Source of the DNA: an uncultured Lentisphaeria bacterium
GTDB lineage: Bacteria; Verrucomicrobiota; Lentisphaeria; Victivallales; Victivallaceae
DNA length: 36,996 nt
Assembly (NCBI GenBank): GCA_903831825.1
Contig: CAIKZE010000427.1
Span: 1 to 36,996 of the forward strand
Reading direction: 5' to 3'
Below, one piece after another: positions 8,168-17,009 of this stretch. Below the pieces are notes generated by a model, which was given only the letters and a program-made list of their open reading frames with translations, was not told the origin of the DNA and did not search any database. Each line of letters starts with the position of its first letter. The stretch's first letter is position 1. The translations under genes were made by a program, and so were the position numbers.

Positions 8168-10312
8168 ATGAGCAGTTCAGTAAGGAAGCAGGCAATTGCG
8201 GCAATCGCCGCGGCAGCCTGCGTCGAAAACGAGGAAGTCAAAGAATTGGCGATCACCGAAATTTATGGACAGGATGTGTTCAGCGTCAAGGTGATGAAAG
8301 ATTATCTCCCTAAAGACACTTACAAAAAATTGCTGTCCACGATCCGCAAAGGCGTCGCCATTGACGCGTCAATCGCGGACGATGTGGCCAATGCGATGAA
8401 GCAGTGGGCCATCAGCAAGGGCGCCAGCCATTATACTCACTGGTTCCAGCCGCTGACCGGCTCCACCGCCGAAAAACATGACGCGTTCGTTGAAGCCGAC
8501 CGTGACGGCGCGGTAATCATGAACTTTTCCGGCAAGAACCTGATCCAGGGCGAACCCGATGCTTCCAGTTTCCCGTCCGGCGGCCTGCGCGCCACTTTCG
8601 AAGCCCGCGGCTATACCGCCTGGGACCCGACCAGCCCCGCCTTTATTAAGAAAGGCAGAAACGGCGCAACACTCTGCATCCCGACGGCGTTCTGTTCCTA
8701 CACCGGCGAAGCGCTGGATAAAAAGACTCCGCTGTTGCGTTCAATTCAAATTCTCAGCGAACAAACCAAGCGGCTGCTGAAATGTTTCGGCGAAGACAGC
8801 GACGAAAAGATTGTTACGACACTTGGCGCCGAACAGGAATATTTCCTTATCGACAAACGCCTGTATATGTGCCGCCCGGACCTGATTCAGACCGGCAGGA
8901 CATTGTTCGGCGCGGTTCCGGCCAAACATCAGCAGCTTGAAGACCATTATTTCGGTGCGATTAAACCGCGCATTCTCGCGTTCATGACCGATGTTGACCA
9001 GGAACTGTGGAAGCTGGGCATTCCCGCTAAAACCAGACACAATGAAGTAGCCCCGGCGCAGTTTGAGTTGGCCCCGATGTTCGAAGAACTCAACCTGGCG
9101 GTTGACCACAACATGATTGTCATGGAAGTGATGCGTCAGATTGCCGACAGCCACGGCCTCGTCTGCCTGCTGCATGAAAAACCTTTTGCCGGCATTAACG
9201 GCTCCGGCAAGCACAACAACTGGTCCCTCAGCCAGGCCGGCAGGAATCTGCTTGAGCCCGGAAAAGATCCGCACCAGAATGCGATTTTCCTGACCACGCT
9301 GTGCGCGATTATCCAGGCCGTGGACCGCCATGCCGACCTGCTGCGGGTTTCCACCGCTCATGCCGGCAATGACCACCGTCTCGGCGCCAACGAAGCGCCC
9401 CCGGCGATCATTTCGATTTTCCTCGGCGACCAGTTGACGGATGTCATTGAACAGATTGAAAAGGGCGAAGCGAAATCCTCCAAGGCCGCCAAAGTTATGC
9501 AGATCGGCGTTGACACGCTGCCGCCGCTCCCGATGGACGCCACTGACCGTAACCGCACCAGCCCGTTCGCCTTTACCGGCAACAAATTTGAATTCAGGGC
9601 CGTGGGTTCCAGCCAGTCCTGCGCGGGTCCGAACATTGCGCTGAACACCATCGTTGCCGAGTCTTTTGACGAAATCGCGACCGTTCTGGAAAAGGCCTCC
9701 AAAAAAGATTTCAACAAAACGCTGCAAGTTCTGCTCCAGGGCATCATCAAGAAGCATAAACGCATTATTTTCAACGGCGACAATTACAGTGAAGCCTGGC
9801 TGAAAGAAGCCACCAAACGCGGACTCTACAATTTCCGTAAAACGCCGGAAGCTCTGGACCGCCTGATGGTCAAAGAAAATGTTGCGTTGTTCGAAAAGTA
9901 TAAAGTGCTGTCAAAAGCCGAAGCTCACAGCCGCTATGAAGTGTTCAAAGAAGAATACCACAAGAAGTTGAAGATCGAAGGCGAACTGGCGTTGAACATG
10001 GTCAACACCATGTATCTGCCGACCGCGGCTTCTCAGATGAACAAACTGGCGGACACGGTTGCCAAACTGTCCTCAATCGGCATCAAGGCCGGGGTCAAGG
10101 AACTCAAAGCTTCCATTGAAGAGATTGGCGCGATCATCGGCAAAATTGACGCCGCCGCCGCCGCCTTGAAGAAGGAAGTGGCTGCTGACAAGCCGGCGAA
10201 AATCGCCGAGGCGCTCATGCCGTTGAGAAAAGCCGTTGACTCGCTGGAACTGGTCGTGGATGATTCAATCTTGCCGTTGCCGAAATACAGCGAAATGCTT
10301 TTCATCTACTAA
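8168..10312 (+). CDS. glnN: Glutamine synthetase type III
   Basis: It makes glutamine from glutamate, ammonia and ATP in the cytoplasm. At 714 residues it has the large size of the GSIII class (GSI and GSII are about 350-470). GSIII features are the N-terminal domain with [17 protein letters not shown] (about 91-107) and [20 protein letters not shown], then the catalytic signatures [10 protein letters not shown] (220-229), [10 protein letters not shown] (291-300), [19 protein letters not shown] (336-354) and [16 protein letters not shown]. The C-terminal third is helical and Ala/Lys-rich. The start is fixed by CCGGAGGG about 6 nt upstream. It is monocistronic, with a sigma-54-type promoter upstream and a terminator downstream. 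Confidence 0.97.
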   Translation: MSSSVRKQAIAAIAAAACVENEEVKELAITEIYGQDVFSVKVMKDYLPKDTYKKLLSTIRKGVAIDASIADDVANAMKQWAISKGASHYTHWFQPLTGSTAEKHDAFVEADRDGAVIMNFSGKNLIQGEPDASSFPSGGLRATFEARGYTAWDPTSPAFIKKGRNGATLCIPTAFCSYTGEALDKKTPLLRSIQILSEQTKRLLKCFGEDSDEKIVTTLGAEQEYFLIDKRLYMCRPDLIQTGRTLFGAVPAKHQQLEDHYFGAIKPRILAFMTDVDQELWKLGIPAKTRHNEVAPAQFELAPMFEELNLAVDHNMIVMEVMRQIADSHGLVCLLHEKPFAGINGSGKHNNWSLSQAGRNLLEPGKDPHQNAIFLTTLCAIIQAVDRHADLLRVSTAHAGNDHRLGANEAPPAIISIFLGDQLTDVIEQIEKGEAKSSKAAKVMQIGVDTLPPLPMDATDRNRTSPFAFTGNKFEFRAVGSSQSCAGPNIALNTIVAESFDEIATVLEKASKKDFNKTLQVLLQGIIKKHKRIIFNGDNYSEAWLKEATKRGLYNFRKTPEALDRLMVKENVALFEKYKVLSKAEAHSRYEVFKEEYHKKLKIEGELALNMVNTMYLPTAASQMNKLADTVAKLSSIGIKAGVKELKASIEEIGAIIGKIDAAAAALKKEVAADKPAKIAEALMPLRKAVDSLELVVDDSILPLPKYSEMLFIY

Positions 10313-10336
10313 TCCTTGCCGGATTTATCAAAAACC

Positions 10337-10382
10337 AATGCGGAGAAGAATCCTGAAAAGTTCTTCTCCGCATTTTATTTTG
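10337..10382 (+). terminator. Rho-independent terminator of glnN
   Basis: A perfect 14-bp stem (AATGCGGAGAAGAA paired with TTCTTCTCCGCATT, 10-nt loop) is followed by TTATTTTGT. It starts 25 bp after the stop codon. Confidence 0.93.
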
Positions 10383-10427
10383 TGTCCCGTCAGAACGCGC
10401 AGTTATGCCGCATCGTCTCGGAAACGG

Positions 10428-10476
10428 GTGTCCAAAATCAGCGCGGAAAGTGTCCAAAATGGTTTCTAACCATTTT
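10428..10476. repeat. Two GTGTCCAAAAT motifs ending in a 3-nt-loop palindrome
   Basis: GTGTCCAAAATC (10428-10439) and GTGTCCAAAATGG (10450-10462) start 22 bp apart. They are reverse complements of the TTTTGGACAC motif repeated at 31.66-32.12 kb. The second runs into the palindrome AAAATGGTT-TCT-AACCATTTT (10456-10476). The rest of the 263-bp gap before hisE holds only the glnN terminator and the hisE promoter. Confidence 0.6.
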
Positions 10477-10501
10477 TATGGCGGTAATCCGGTATCGCTT
10501 T

Positions 10502-10530
10502 TTGCATTTTGCCCGGAATTAAAATATATT
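10502..10530 (+). promoter_or_regulatory. Predicted sigma-70 promoter of hisE-hisG
   Basis: TTGCAT (10502-10507) and TATATT (10525-10530) are separated by 17 bp. The predicted start is about 10537, leaving a leader of about 40 nt before hisE. Confidence 0.6.
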
Positions 10531-10575
10531 ATCTGTTTGAATATAAAGAAATAACAGTTAAGGAACTATTTCCGA

Positions 10576-10839
10576 ATGAAGACATTTGAAAGCTTGTTTG
10601 CCGAACTGCAACAGAAAGCCGCGCTGAAAGACCCGAATTCAGGAACAGTAAAGGCATTGTCGGCGGGAAAACACGCGATCGGCAAGAAGATTATTGAAGA
10701 AGCCGGCGAAGTGTGGATGGCCGCAGAATATGAAGGCAAAGAGAAAACCGCGGAAGAGATCTCCCAGTTGCTTTATCATCTGCAGGTGATGATGCTGGCA
10801 AATGAACTGGAACTCAAAGATATTTACAAATATTTATAA
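10576..10839 (+). CDS. hisE: Phosphoribosyl-ATP pyrophosphatase (HisE)
   Basis: It hydrolyses phosphoribosyl-ATP to phosphoribosyl-AMP and pyrophosphate, the second step of histidine synthesis. The 87-residue length and MazG-like all-helical pattern fit stand-alone His[26 protein letters not shown] (about 26-50), then [14 protein letters not shown]. The usual second metal-binding motif ExxD (commonly EAADLLYHL) reads EISQ here, so an expected Asp is replaced by Gln. AAGGA lies about 10 nt upstream of the ATG. It precedes hisG by 42 bp; no HisI domain is fused or adjacent. Confidence 0.88.
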   Translation: MKTFESLFAELQQKAALKDPNSGTVKALSAGKHAIGKKIIEEAGEVWMAAEYEGKEKTAEEISQLLYHLQVMMLANELELKDIYKYL

Positions 10840-10881
10840 ATAATGACGCCGTTTAAACTGATAACGGCACGGAGTTGAAAA

Positions 10882-11730
10882 ATGCTGCAAATCGCCATAC
10901 CCAACAAAGGCGCGCTGTCAGACGGTTCCGTCGAACTGTTGAAAGAGGCCGGTTATAAATGCGTCCGTTACGGTCGCGAATTGGTTGTTGCCGACAAAAA
11001 CAACGGCATTGAATTTGTATTTCTGCGTCCCCGCGACATTGCCGTGTATGTCGGCAACGGAGTGCTGGACATGGGCATCACCGGCCGGGATCTGGCCCAG
11101 GACAGCCTGGCGGATGTGGCGGAGATACAGTCGCTGAATTTCGGACATTCCTCGTTCCAGTACGCGGTTCCCAAGGCGTCGAATCTGCTGCCCGACCAGT
11201 TCGGCGGATTGCGGATCGCCACCTCCTACCCGGAAATCGTTGCCGCCGACCTTAAACGCAGAAACATCCATGCAGTCATCATCCGTCTGGACGGCGCCGT
11301 GGAAGTTTCCGTCCAGCTCGGCGTGGCCGATGTGATTGCCGATGTGGTCGAATCCGGCAATACCATCAAGGAAGCCGGTTTGAAGATTGTCGGTGATCCG
11401 GTCATGCAGTCGGAAGCCGTTATGATCGCCCGCAGCGCCGCCGCCGCGGAAAAGCCGGAAATTAAAACGATCCTGGGCCGGATTCGCGGAATCCTGGTGG
11501 CGCGGTCCTATGCCATGGTTGAATATGACATCGAACGCGAGCATCTGGAAACTGCCTGCAAAATAACCCCCGGCATCGAGTCTCCGACCATTTCCCCGTT
11601 GAGCAATCCGGACTGGACGGCGGTCAAAGCCATGATTCTCCGCAAGGAAAGCAACCGCATCATGGACGAACTGCACCAGATCGGCGCCAGGGGCATAATT
11701 GTCACCGATATCCGGTCATGCAGAATCTGA
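10882..11730 (+). CDS. hisG: ATP phosphoribosyltransferase, long form (HisG)
   Basis: It catalyses the first committed step of histidine synthesis, ATP plus PRPP giving phosphoribosyl-ATP. At 282 residues it is the long, homohexameric form with an allosteric C-terminal domain (about 210-282) and needs no HisZ. Visible family motifs are the N-terminus LQIAIPNKGALSDGS, DMGITGRDLAQDS (about 63-75) and the PRPP-binding region DVIADVVESGNTIKEAGL (about 154-171). The start has CGGAG 7 nt upstream. With hisE just ahead, the first two steps of the pathway are co-transcribed; the remaining his genes are elsewhere. Confidence 0.95.
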   Translation: MLQIAIPNKGALSDGSVELLKEAGYKCVRYGRELVVADKNNGIEFVFLRPRDIAVYVGNGVLDMGITGRDLAQDSLADVAEIQSLNFGHSSFQYAVPKASNLLPDQFGGLRIATSYPEIVAADLKRRNIHAVIIRLDGAVEVSVQLGVADVIADVVESGNTIKEAGLKIVGDPVMQSEAVMIARSAAAAEKPEIKTILGRIRGILVARSYAMVEYDIEREHLETACKITPGIESPTISPLSNPDWTAVKAMILRKESNRIMDELHQIGARGIIVTDIRSCRI

Positions 11731-11800
11731 AGGATTCGGAATTATTTGTTTCTGTGCTATATTAAAGCAATCAATAATTAACTGCGGGAACAGCGCAAAA

Positions 11801-12775
11801 ATGAGCAAAATAATCAAAAAGGCCAGAGAGGTCTTTGATATAGAAATTGAAGGGCTGAAAACAGTCCGGGACAACCTGGGCGAGAGTTTTGAGCAACTGG
11901 TCGGCAAGTGTTCCGAAACGCTTGACCGCGGCGGCAAACTGGTGCTGACCGGGATCGGCAAGAGCGGTTATATCGGCAAGAAAATCGCGGCCACGCTGTC
12001 CAGTCTCGGCTCCCCGGCGGTGTTCATGCATCCGGTCGAGGCGCTGCACGGCGACCTCGGCATGATGCAGAAAAACGACATTCTGATTGCGCTCAGTTAC
12101 AGCGGAGAAACCGAAGAACTGCTGGCGGTGTTGAACCCCGCCAGGCGGCTCGGACTTGAAATAGTCGCCATTACCGGGTCCAGCTCGTCGAGTCTGGCCG
12201 GGTTGAGTTCGCTGGTGGTGGAAATGACCGTGCCGCAGGAAGCCTGCCCGTTCAATCTGGCCCCGACGACGACCACCACCGCGCTGCTGGCGCTGGGCGA
12301 TGCGCTGGCGCTGGTGCTGCTGGATACCCGCGGCTTCACGAAAGAGGATTACGGGCGTCTCCATCCGGGCGGCGCGATCGGGCGCGGTTTGACCATGCTG
12401 GTCAGCGACATCATGCGCAGCGGCGAACGCCTGGCGCTGGTTTCGCCGGACGCGACCGTCAAGGAAACCCTGTTTCGGATGACCCAGGCCAGGTGCGGTT
12501 CGGCAATCGTGGTTGACTCCGGCAACAGTCTGCTGGGGATTTTTACCGATGGCGACTTCCGCCGCAACGCGGAAAAAGACATGGGCATCCTGAACCAGAA
12601 AGTTTCATCGGTAATGACTAAACATCCAATCACCGTCTGCGCCGACGCGCTGGCGGTCGAAGCGCTGAAAGTTGTTGAAGACCGGAAAATAAATTCCATC
12701 GTCGTCACCAGCGGCTCCGGGAAAGTTGCCGGCTTTATCGACGTTCAGGATCTGCCCGGGTTCAAGCTGATGTAA
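11801..12775 (+). CDS. kdsD: Arabinose-5-phosphate isomerase (KdsD/KpsF/GutQ family)
   Basis: It converts ribulose-5-phosphate to arabinose-5-phosphate, the precursor of KDO in LPS. The 324 residues comprise a sugar isomerase (SIS) domain (about 40-180) with LTGIGKSGYIGKK (49-61), the ALHGDLG loop (81-87) and LHPGGAIGR (187-195), followed by two CBS domains (about 204-324). The frame is open further upstream to 11699, but that extension would overlap the hisG end; ATG at 11801 gives the standard N-terminus and length. The ribosome binding site is weak (CGGGAA). A TATATT -10-like box at 11758-11763 suggests its own promoter. Confidence 0.93.
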   Translation: MSKIIKKAREVFDIEIEGLKTVRDNLGESFEQLVGKCSETLDRGGKLVLTGIGKSGYIGKKIAATLSSLGSPAVFMHPVEALHGDLGMMQKNDILIALSYSGETEELLAVLNPARRLGLEIVAITGSSSSSLAGLSSLVVEMTVPQEACPFNLAPTTTTTALLALGDALALVLLDTRGFTKEDYGRLHPGGAIGRGLTMLVSDIMRSGERLALVSPDATVKETLFRMTQARCGSAIVVDSGNSLLGIFTDGDFRRNAEKDMGILNQKVSSVMTKHPITVCADALAVEALKVVEDRKINSIVVTSGSGKVAGFIDVQDLPGFKLM

Positions 12776-12916
12776 GTTCCATCCGTCACAGCTCCGGACT
12801 GATGCAAAGAGGATTGCAAAGAAATGACGGCAATCCGGTTAAGGCGTTTGGAATTTCGCGGATTGCAGTTAAATTAAGCCGGAATTGATATATTGTTTAA
12901 CACGGAAAACTATTGA

Positions 12917-14020
12917 ATGAAGCTGTTTCTGCTGAAAAAACTCAACTTCTGCCGCATCGCGGTTTTTTCATTTCTGCTGTCTGCCGCTTTTTCCGCCGTA
13001 CAGGCCAATGATACCGACGCCAATGCCGCCTATCAGGAAGGGCTGGAAAGATATGCCGCCGGACAATACTATCCGGCAGCCAAACAATTTCTTGCCGCCG
13101 AACTGCTGGCCGATTCACCGGGGCTGAAAGCCGAGGCGCTGAAAGAGACCGTCAACAGCTACCGTCAGGCTAAAATGTATTACAAGGAGTTCGAATGCGT
13201 TGAACGGCTGCTCAATTATTACCCTTCATTCATCGACTTTCCCAAAATGGTGGACCGCGAATACGAGATCGGCGATGAATATTATCATGGCTATCGCGAC
13301 CCGGAATTCTGGGCTTTGCGCTGGGTTCCATGGTTGACCGGACCGGACCGGGCGGTTGAAATTTATGAGAAAGCGCTGAAGCACGCGCCTTTTGCCAGCA
13401 ATGCGCCCCAGGCCAAATTGCGGGCGGCGGTATTGCTGATTGAGACCGGTAAAGTTGACAAGGCAATGGAATTCCTGCGGGAAATCATCAAGCGGCATCC
13501 GGATAGTCCCGAATGTAAATATGCGTATCTTGAGCTGGGCAATGCGTTATTCCAGCTTTCCCAGAAAGGCGACGGCGACGGCAAGTACAATCGCGAGGCT
13601 CTTGAAGTGTTCAATGCTTTTCTAACCAAATATCCCAATGCGCCGGAAGGTGATTTTGTCAGAAAATGCCTGCTGAAATCCAAAGACATCAACGCCCAGC
13701 GGCTGCTGGGCATGGCCAAATTTTATCAGCGGCTTGGCAGGACGGAGCCGGCGGAACGCTACCTGAATGATGTGCTTAAACAATATCCCGATTCGCTTGA
13801 GGCGGATAAATCGGAAACGATGCTGGCGAAGATTGATAAAACTTATGTGCCGGAAGGCTTCCGCCCGGAAGTCGAAAGCAGAAATCAGAGTTTCAAGCAA
13901 ATACCGATTCCGCCGGAAGCTTCGCCGATTATGGTCGTCCCTGAAAACAGCGACGGCAAATGGCTGCTTCCGATCAGGGATCTGGGACTTGGCAAAAAAG
14001 ATGAAAAAGCAAGTAAATAA
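12917..14020 (+). CDS. Exported tetratricopeptide-repeat protein (BamD/YbgF-like)
   Basis: The 367-residue protein begins with a Sec signal peptide (basic start, hydrophobic core IAVFSFLLSAAFSAVQA, cleavage near residue 30). TPR-like helices follow, for example AAYQEGLERYAAGQYYPAAKQF, VDKAMEFLREIIKRHPDSPECKYAYLELGNALFQL and RTEPAERYLNDVLKQYPDSLEADKS. The RHPDSP and KYPNAP spacing is typical of BamD/YbgF-type repeats. No lipobox is present, so it is probably periplasmic. It ends 13 bp before the LptE-like gene and is likely co-transcribed, suggesting an outer-membrane assembly role; the exact function is unknown. Confidence 0.75.
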   Translation: MKLFLLKKLNFCRIAVFSFLLSAAFSAVQANDTDANAAYQEGLERYAAGQYYPAAKQFLAAELLADSPGLKAEALKETVNSYRQAKMYYKEFECVERLLNYYPSFIDFPKMVDREYEIGDEYYHGYRDPEFWALRWVPWLTGPDRAVEIYEKALKHAPFASNAPQAKLRAAVLLIETGKVDKAMEFLREIIKRHPDSPECKYAYLELGNALFQLSQKGDGDGKYNREALEVFNAFLTKYPNAPEGDFVRKCLLKSKDINAQRLLGMAKFYQRLGRTEPAERYLNDVLKQYPDSLEADKSETMLAKIDKTYVPEGFRPEVESRNQSFKQIPIPPEASPIMVVPENSDGKWLLPIRDLGLGKKDEKASK

Positions 14021-14033
14021 GGAGATGATTTCA

Positions 14034-14558
14034 ATGTTCAGGTTGTTTTCAATATTGGTCTGTGCGGCGCTTGCCCTGGCCGGTTGTCTCGCGGGCGGCT
14101 GCGGCTATCATATGGGCAGCATTGCGCATCCTCAGGTAACAACGGTTGCCATCGCGCCGGTTGTCAACGAATCGCTCGCGTACAATGCGTCAGCGGACAT
14201 GCGCGGCATGCTTTGCGACCAGTTCATGTTTGACGGTTCGTTTAAAATTAAAGAACAGGGAACGGCGGACTGCATTGTCTATGCCAGAATACTTGACGTA
14301 GTCACCGCGGAAGTCATGTCTGCTTCATATAACAACGGACAAACCTATCAGGCGGCCGAATGGAGCGCGACGGTCAAGGTGGAATTCACCGTTGTTATTC
14401 CCGGACGCAAGGACCCGCTGGTTGCCAAACGGACTGTCAGCGGCACGACCAATTATCAGGTTGAAGCCGACGTGGAAACCAACCGCCGGCGCGGCATCCA
14501 GATGGCCTGCCGTGATGCTGCTCAGCAAATTGTCATATACACTACCGAAGCGTTCTGA
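14034..14558 (+). CDS. LptE-like outer-membrane lipoprotein
   Basis: The 174-residue protein has a lipoprotein signal: MFRLFSILVCAALALAGC with lipobox LAGC (Cys18); a second LAGGC follows, giving Cys23. The mature start GCGYHMGS and the following VTTVAIAPVVNES strand match the LptE (LPS-assembly lipoprotein) pattern. LptE works with LptD to insert LPS in the outer membrane. The frame is open far upstream, inside the TPR gene, but AAGGAG at 14019-14024 is 9 nt ahead of the ATG at 14034 and fixes the start. Assignment to LptE rather than another small envelope lipoprotein is moderately sure. Confidence 0.7.
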   Translation: MFRLFSILVCAALALAGCLAGGCGYHMGSIAHPQVTTVAIAPVVNESLAYNASADMRGMLCDQFMFDGSFKIKEQGTADCIVYARILDVVTAEVMSASYNNGQTYQAAEWSATVKVEFTVVIPGRKDPLVAKRTVSGTTNYQVEADVETNRRRGIQMACRDAAQQIVIYTTEAF

Positions 14559-14576
14559 CCGGTCTTTTATCAGAAC

Positions 14577-16625
14577 TTAAACTTTTTCTTTAAGGCAGGC
14601 ATTGCAGCCTCCGGCTACTGCTTCTTTTATGGAATATTTCTTAATCAGACGGTTGATTTTTGACTGGGGCAACGCTTTAAATAAGGCATCCCACGGAACG
14701 GTTAATTTCAGCTTTTTCCCGGCCAGCGCATTATACACATCCGGCAGGTCCAGCGTATCCAGGATTCCGGGAACCATGCAGGAAAGCGGCCATCTGGTTG
14801 TCGGCGACAGCACCATTTCCTCATAGGCGAACGGCGCATTGAACAGCGTTACCCGGCTTATATCATCGGACAGCAAACCGGCAAAAGCGGCGGCAAGACT
14901 GCCCTGTCCCCTGCCGATCAGGTGAATTTGCTTAATGCCGCTGCTTTTCAACAACTTTGCCGCGGCAAGCACATCGAGCACTTTCCCGCCAAGGTACGGT
15001 TTGCCGAGCATGATGCCATGAGCCGCGTAAAAATAGTCATAATTATATGGCAGGAAGAAGTCCTCATCCCAGATGTTGCAGGTTTGCGGAGTCGATTCGC
15101 CAATACCCCTTACATCCAGTCCGAACATCAGCGAATCCATATCTGAGCTCAGTCCCGGTTCCAATCCGTCTTTCAGTTCCTCATAGGCGGACAGGTGCGG
15201 AATGTAAAGCACCGCCTTGTCCGCGGCTGGAATATGGTACAAATTTCTGCCGCAGCGCTGATTCAATATCGCGGTGATGCCCGGTTCTGTTTCGACGGCG
15301 AAGCGGTTAAAAAAGATATACGGCGGTGTTGAGACGTAAGCCGCCTGACGCAATACCCGGTGCTCCGGGACCGATTCCGGAATTTTAATGGCAAGTTTTT
15401 TCAGGACCGCAGTCTTCAAGTCGTCTTTTGACACGATTTTTTTGCGGGACTCTTTCAACATCGCCGCTTTCTCCAAAGTAAAGCTGCGGAGCAGTTTGCT
15501 GCCTGTCAGATTGATAACCTGTCCTTCGGGGGCGCATTGCAGTTCGACTGTTTCACAGGCTTTAAACTCAGGCTCCCTGTCATCTTTTTTCACCCCGGCA
15601 AATTCGTTGAAAAACCTGTACATGACCTCGCGATTGGCCAGAGTATAACCGTGACTGTCCGGCCCGATCGCCAGCCTTGCGTTATCTTTGGCGCCGAGCA
15701 GGGAGTAAATATGTCTGACGTCTTCGCAGGCCTCACGGGTTCCGCGCGGATCGAAAAAGTCGTTTTTCTGACTCAAAATAATCACCGGGCGGGGGGCGCG
15801 GGCGATAATCAGATCGCTCATCTCCAGACCGTATTTCAGCATGTCCGGCGGTATCTGTTCGCAGTCGGACGGCAATTCGTTTTCCAGGTTGCGGAGATAG
15901 GTGGTGATGAAGCAGCCGGGCGCGGCCATTGTCGGCCGGTCATCCAGCGCATTGACGTAGGAGGTCAAGGTGCCGCCGCCGGAATTGCCGGTGACGCCGA
16001 TCCGGGAAACATCGACCTCCGGTCTGCCCAACAGATAATCCAGCCCGCGGATTCCGTCCCAGGCCCGCCAGGTTCCGAAAAATTCACCGGTCAGCCGCAA
16101 CTGTTTGCCCATCATGTTGTGTTCGTCGCAGCATCTGCCGGAAATATTCTCAGCATCAGGGGTATTGAGAAACTGATAACGTTCCCCCTGGCTGACTGGG
16201 TCAATGATGAAAACGGCATATCCCTTAAGCGCCAGTCCCTGGCAGAAGCTCTGGTAGGCCGGTTCGGCTTTGCCGGTCTGCGCATGGCCGCAAAGCCCAA
16301 GAACTGCCGGAACTTTGCCTTTGACGCCGGACGGCAGATACAGATTGCCGGTTACGGGAAAATCCGGTCGGCTGTAAAAAATGACCTTTTCAATCGTGAA
16401 CCCCTTTTTCCTGATAATGCCGACAGTGCGGGCATTGAGCGGAGTGCGTTCCGGCAACGGGCCGAATGCCGCGGCAATCTTTTTGCGGACTGACTCGATG
16501 TACTGTTTAGCCTGCAAAGGGTTTTTAATCCCGGCAAGAACTTTTTTCCGTTTCGCCGATATCTGTCGGACTTGACCAAGGTAATAATCCTGCACCATGT
16601 GTCCGAATCTCGAATTAATATGCAT
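14577..16625 (-). CDS. Two-domain alpha/beta hydrolase (acetyl xylan esterase/dienelactone hydrolase-like)
   Basis: This 682-residue protein has no clear signal peptide. The N-terminal half resembles acetyl xylan esterase-type hydrolases: an oxyanion region GLCGHAQTGK (110-119), nucleophile elbow GNSGGG with Ser215 (213-218), an acid candidate in KNDFFDP (Asp292) and His325 in GPDSHGY. A second hydrolase-like half (about 430-670) has DVRGIGEST and IGRGQGS, but the usual nucleophile position of GxSxG is occupied by Gly, so it is probably inactive. The start has AAGGAGG 9 nt upstream. It converges on the LptE-like gene. The substrate is unknown; carbohydrate ester is a guess from the family. 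Confidence 0.75.
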   Translation of the reverse strand: MHINSRFGHMVQDYYLGQVRQISAKRKKVLAGIKNPLQAKQYIESVRKKIAAAFGPLPERTPLNARTVGIIRKKGFTIEKVIFYSRPDFPVTGNLYLPSGVKGKVPAVLGLCGHAQTGKAEPAYQSFCQGLALKGYAVFIIDPVSQGERYQFLNTPDAENISGRCCDEHNMMGKQLRLTGEFFGTWRAWDGIRGLDYLLGRPEVDVSRIGVTGNSGGGTLTSYVNALDDRPTMAAPGCFITTYLRNLENELPSDCEQIPPDMLKYGLEMSDLIIARAPRPVIILSQKNDFFDPRGTREACEDVRHIYSLLGAKDNARLAIGPDSHGYTLANREVMYRFFNEFAGVKKDDREPEFKACETVELQCAPEGQVINLTGSKLLRSFTLEKAAMLKESRKKIVSKDDLKTAVLKKLAIKIPESVPEHRVLRQAAYVSTPPYIFFNRFAVETEPGITAILNQRCGRNLYHIPAADKAVLYIPHLSAYEELKDGLEPGLSSDMDSLMFGLDVRGIGESTPQTCNIWDEDFFLPYNYDYFYAAHGIMLGKPYLGGKVLDVLAAAKLLKSSGIKQIHLIGRGQGSLAAAFAGLLSDDISRVTLFNAPFAYEEMVLSPTTRWPLSCMVPGILDTLDLPDVYNALAGKKLKLTVPWDALFKALPQSKINRLIKKYSIKEAVAGGCNACLKEKV

Positions 16626-16645
16626 TAAAAAAAACCTCCTTAAAA

Positions 16646-16673
16646 TGCCTGATTATATTTATTAAAACAGGCA
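16646..16673. promoter_or_regulatory. Inverted repeat upstream of the hydrolase gene
   Basis: TGCCTG (16646-16651) and CAGGCA (16668-16673) flank an AT-rich 16-bp centre, 20 bp ahead of the hydrolase start. Beyond it lies TATAAT-rich DNA (about 16675-16690) that may be the promoter. An operator role is plausible but unproven. Confidence 0.4.
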
Positions 16674-17009
16674 ATATATTTATTATAATGAACCAAGTAA
16701 AAAAATCATCCTGACTTTCAAAAAAAAGTCATTTTTTCAACAGGCGTTACAAAATCTTGGCGGCGGGAATGCTTGCCGCCAGGCAGGATTCACAGCAGTT
16801 GTCCGCCGCCGATGACCGGTCCAAAACGTTTGAGCAATGCAGCGAAACCGCGGGGCCGGGTGCGGCGCGAAAAGCATTCGGCAGAATCGCGAAGATGTAA
16901 AAGTTATTTTTTACGGCATCCAAGCATTGGAAAGAGACTTGTCCATATATTGCTTTATCCGGTTTGCCGCCGTCTTGCACCACATAAATGACGGCGGCGG
17001 CAATGAAGT
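16674..17009. other. Non-coding gap downstream of the CsgG-like gene
   Basis: No gene was recognised. Two GC-rich inverted repeats are present: GCCGCCGTC/GACGGCGGC (16966-16974 and 16990-16998, 15-nt loop) and TGGCGGC/GCCGCCA (16758-16764 and 16775-16781, 10-nt loop). Read on the minus strand, the second is followed by AGATTTTG and could be a weak terminator for the ECF operon. Short open frames here show no family resemblance. Confidence 0.5.

Noticed and set aside
8741-9757. Long open frame antisense to glutamine synthetase (338 codons)
   Set aside because: It mirrors a highly conserved GSIII gene, has no family resemblance and no ribosome binding site; antisense openness follows from GC-rich codon use.
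11699-11800. N-terminal extension of the KdsD frame overlapping hisG
   Set aside because: The extension (Cys/Ile-rich) is unlike KdsD family N-termini, and ATG at 11801 gives the normal length.
15537-16493. Open frame antisense to the alpha/beta hydrolase (318 codons)
   Set aside because: No recognisable domain, covered by a gene with catalytic motifs on the other strand.
16966-16998. GCCGCCGTC/GACGGCGGC inverted repeat as a terminator of the ECF operon
   Set aside because: The loop is 15 nt and no T-run follows on the minus strand; left as an unexplained inverted repeat.
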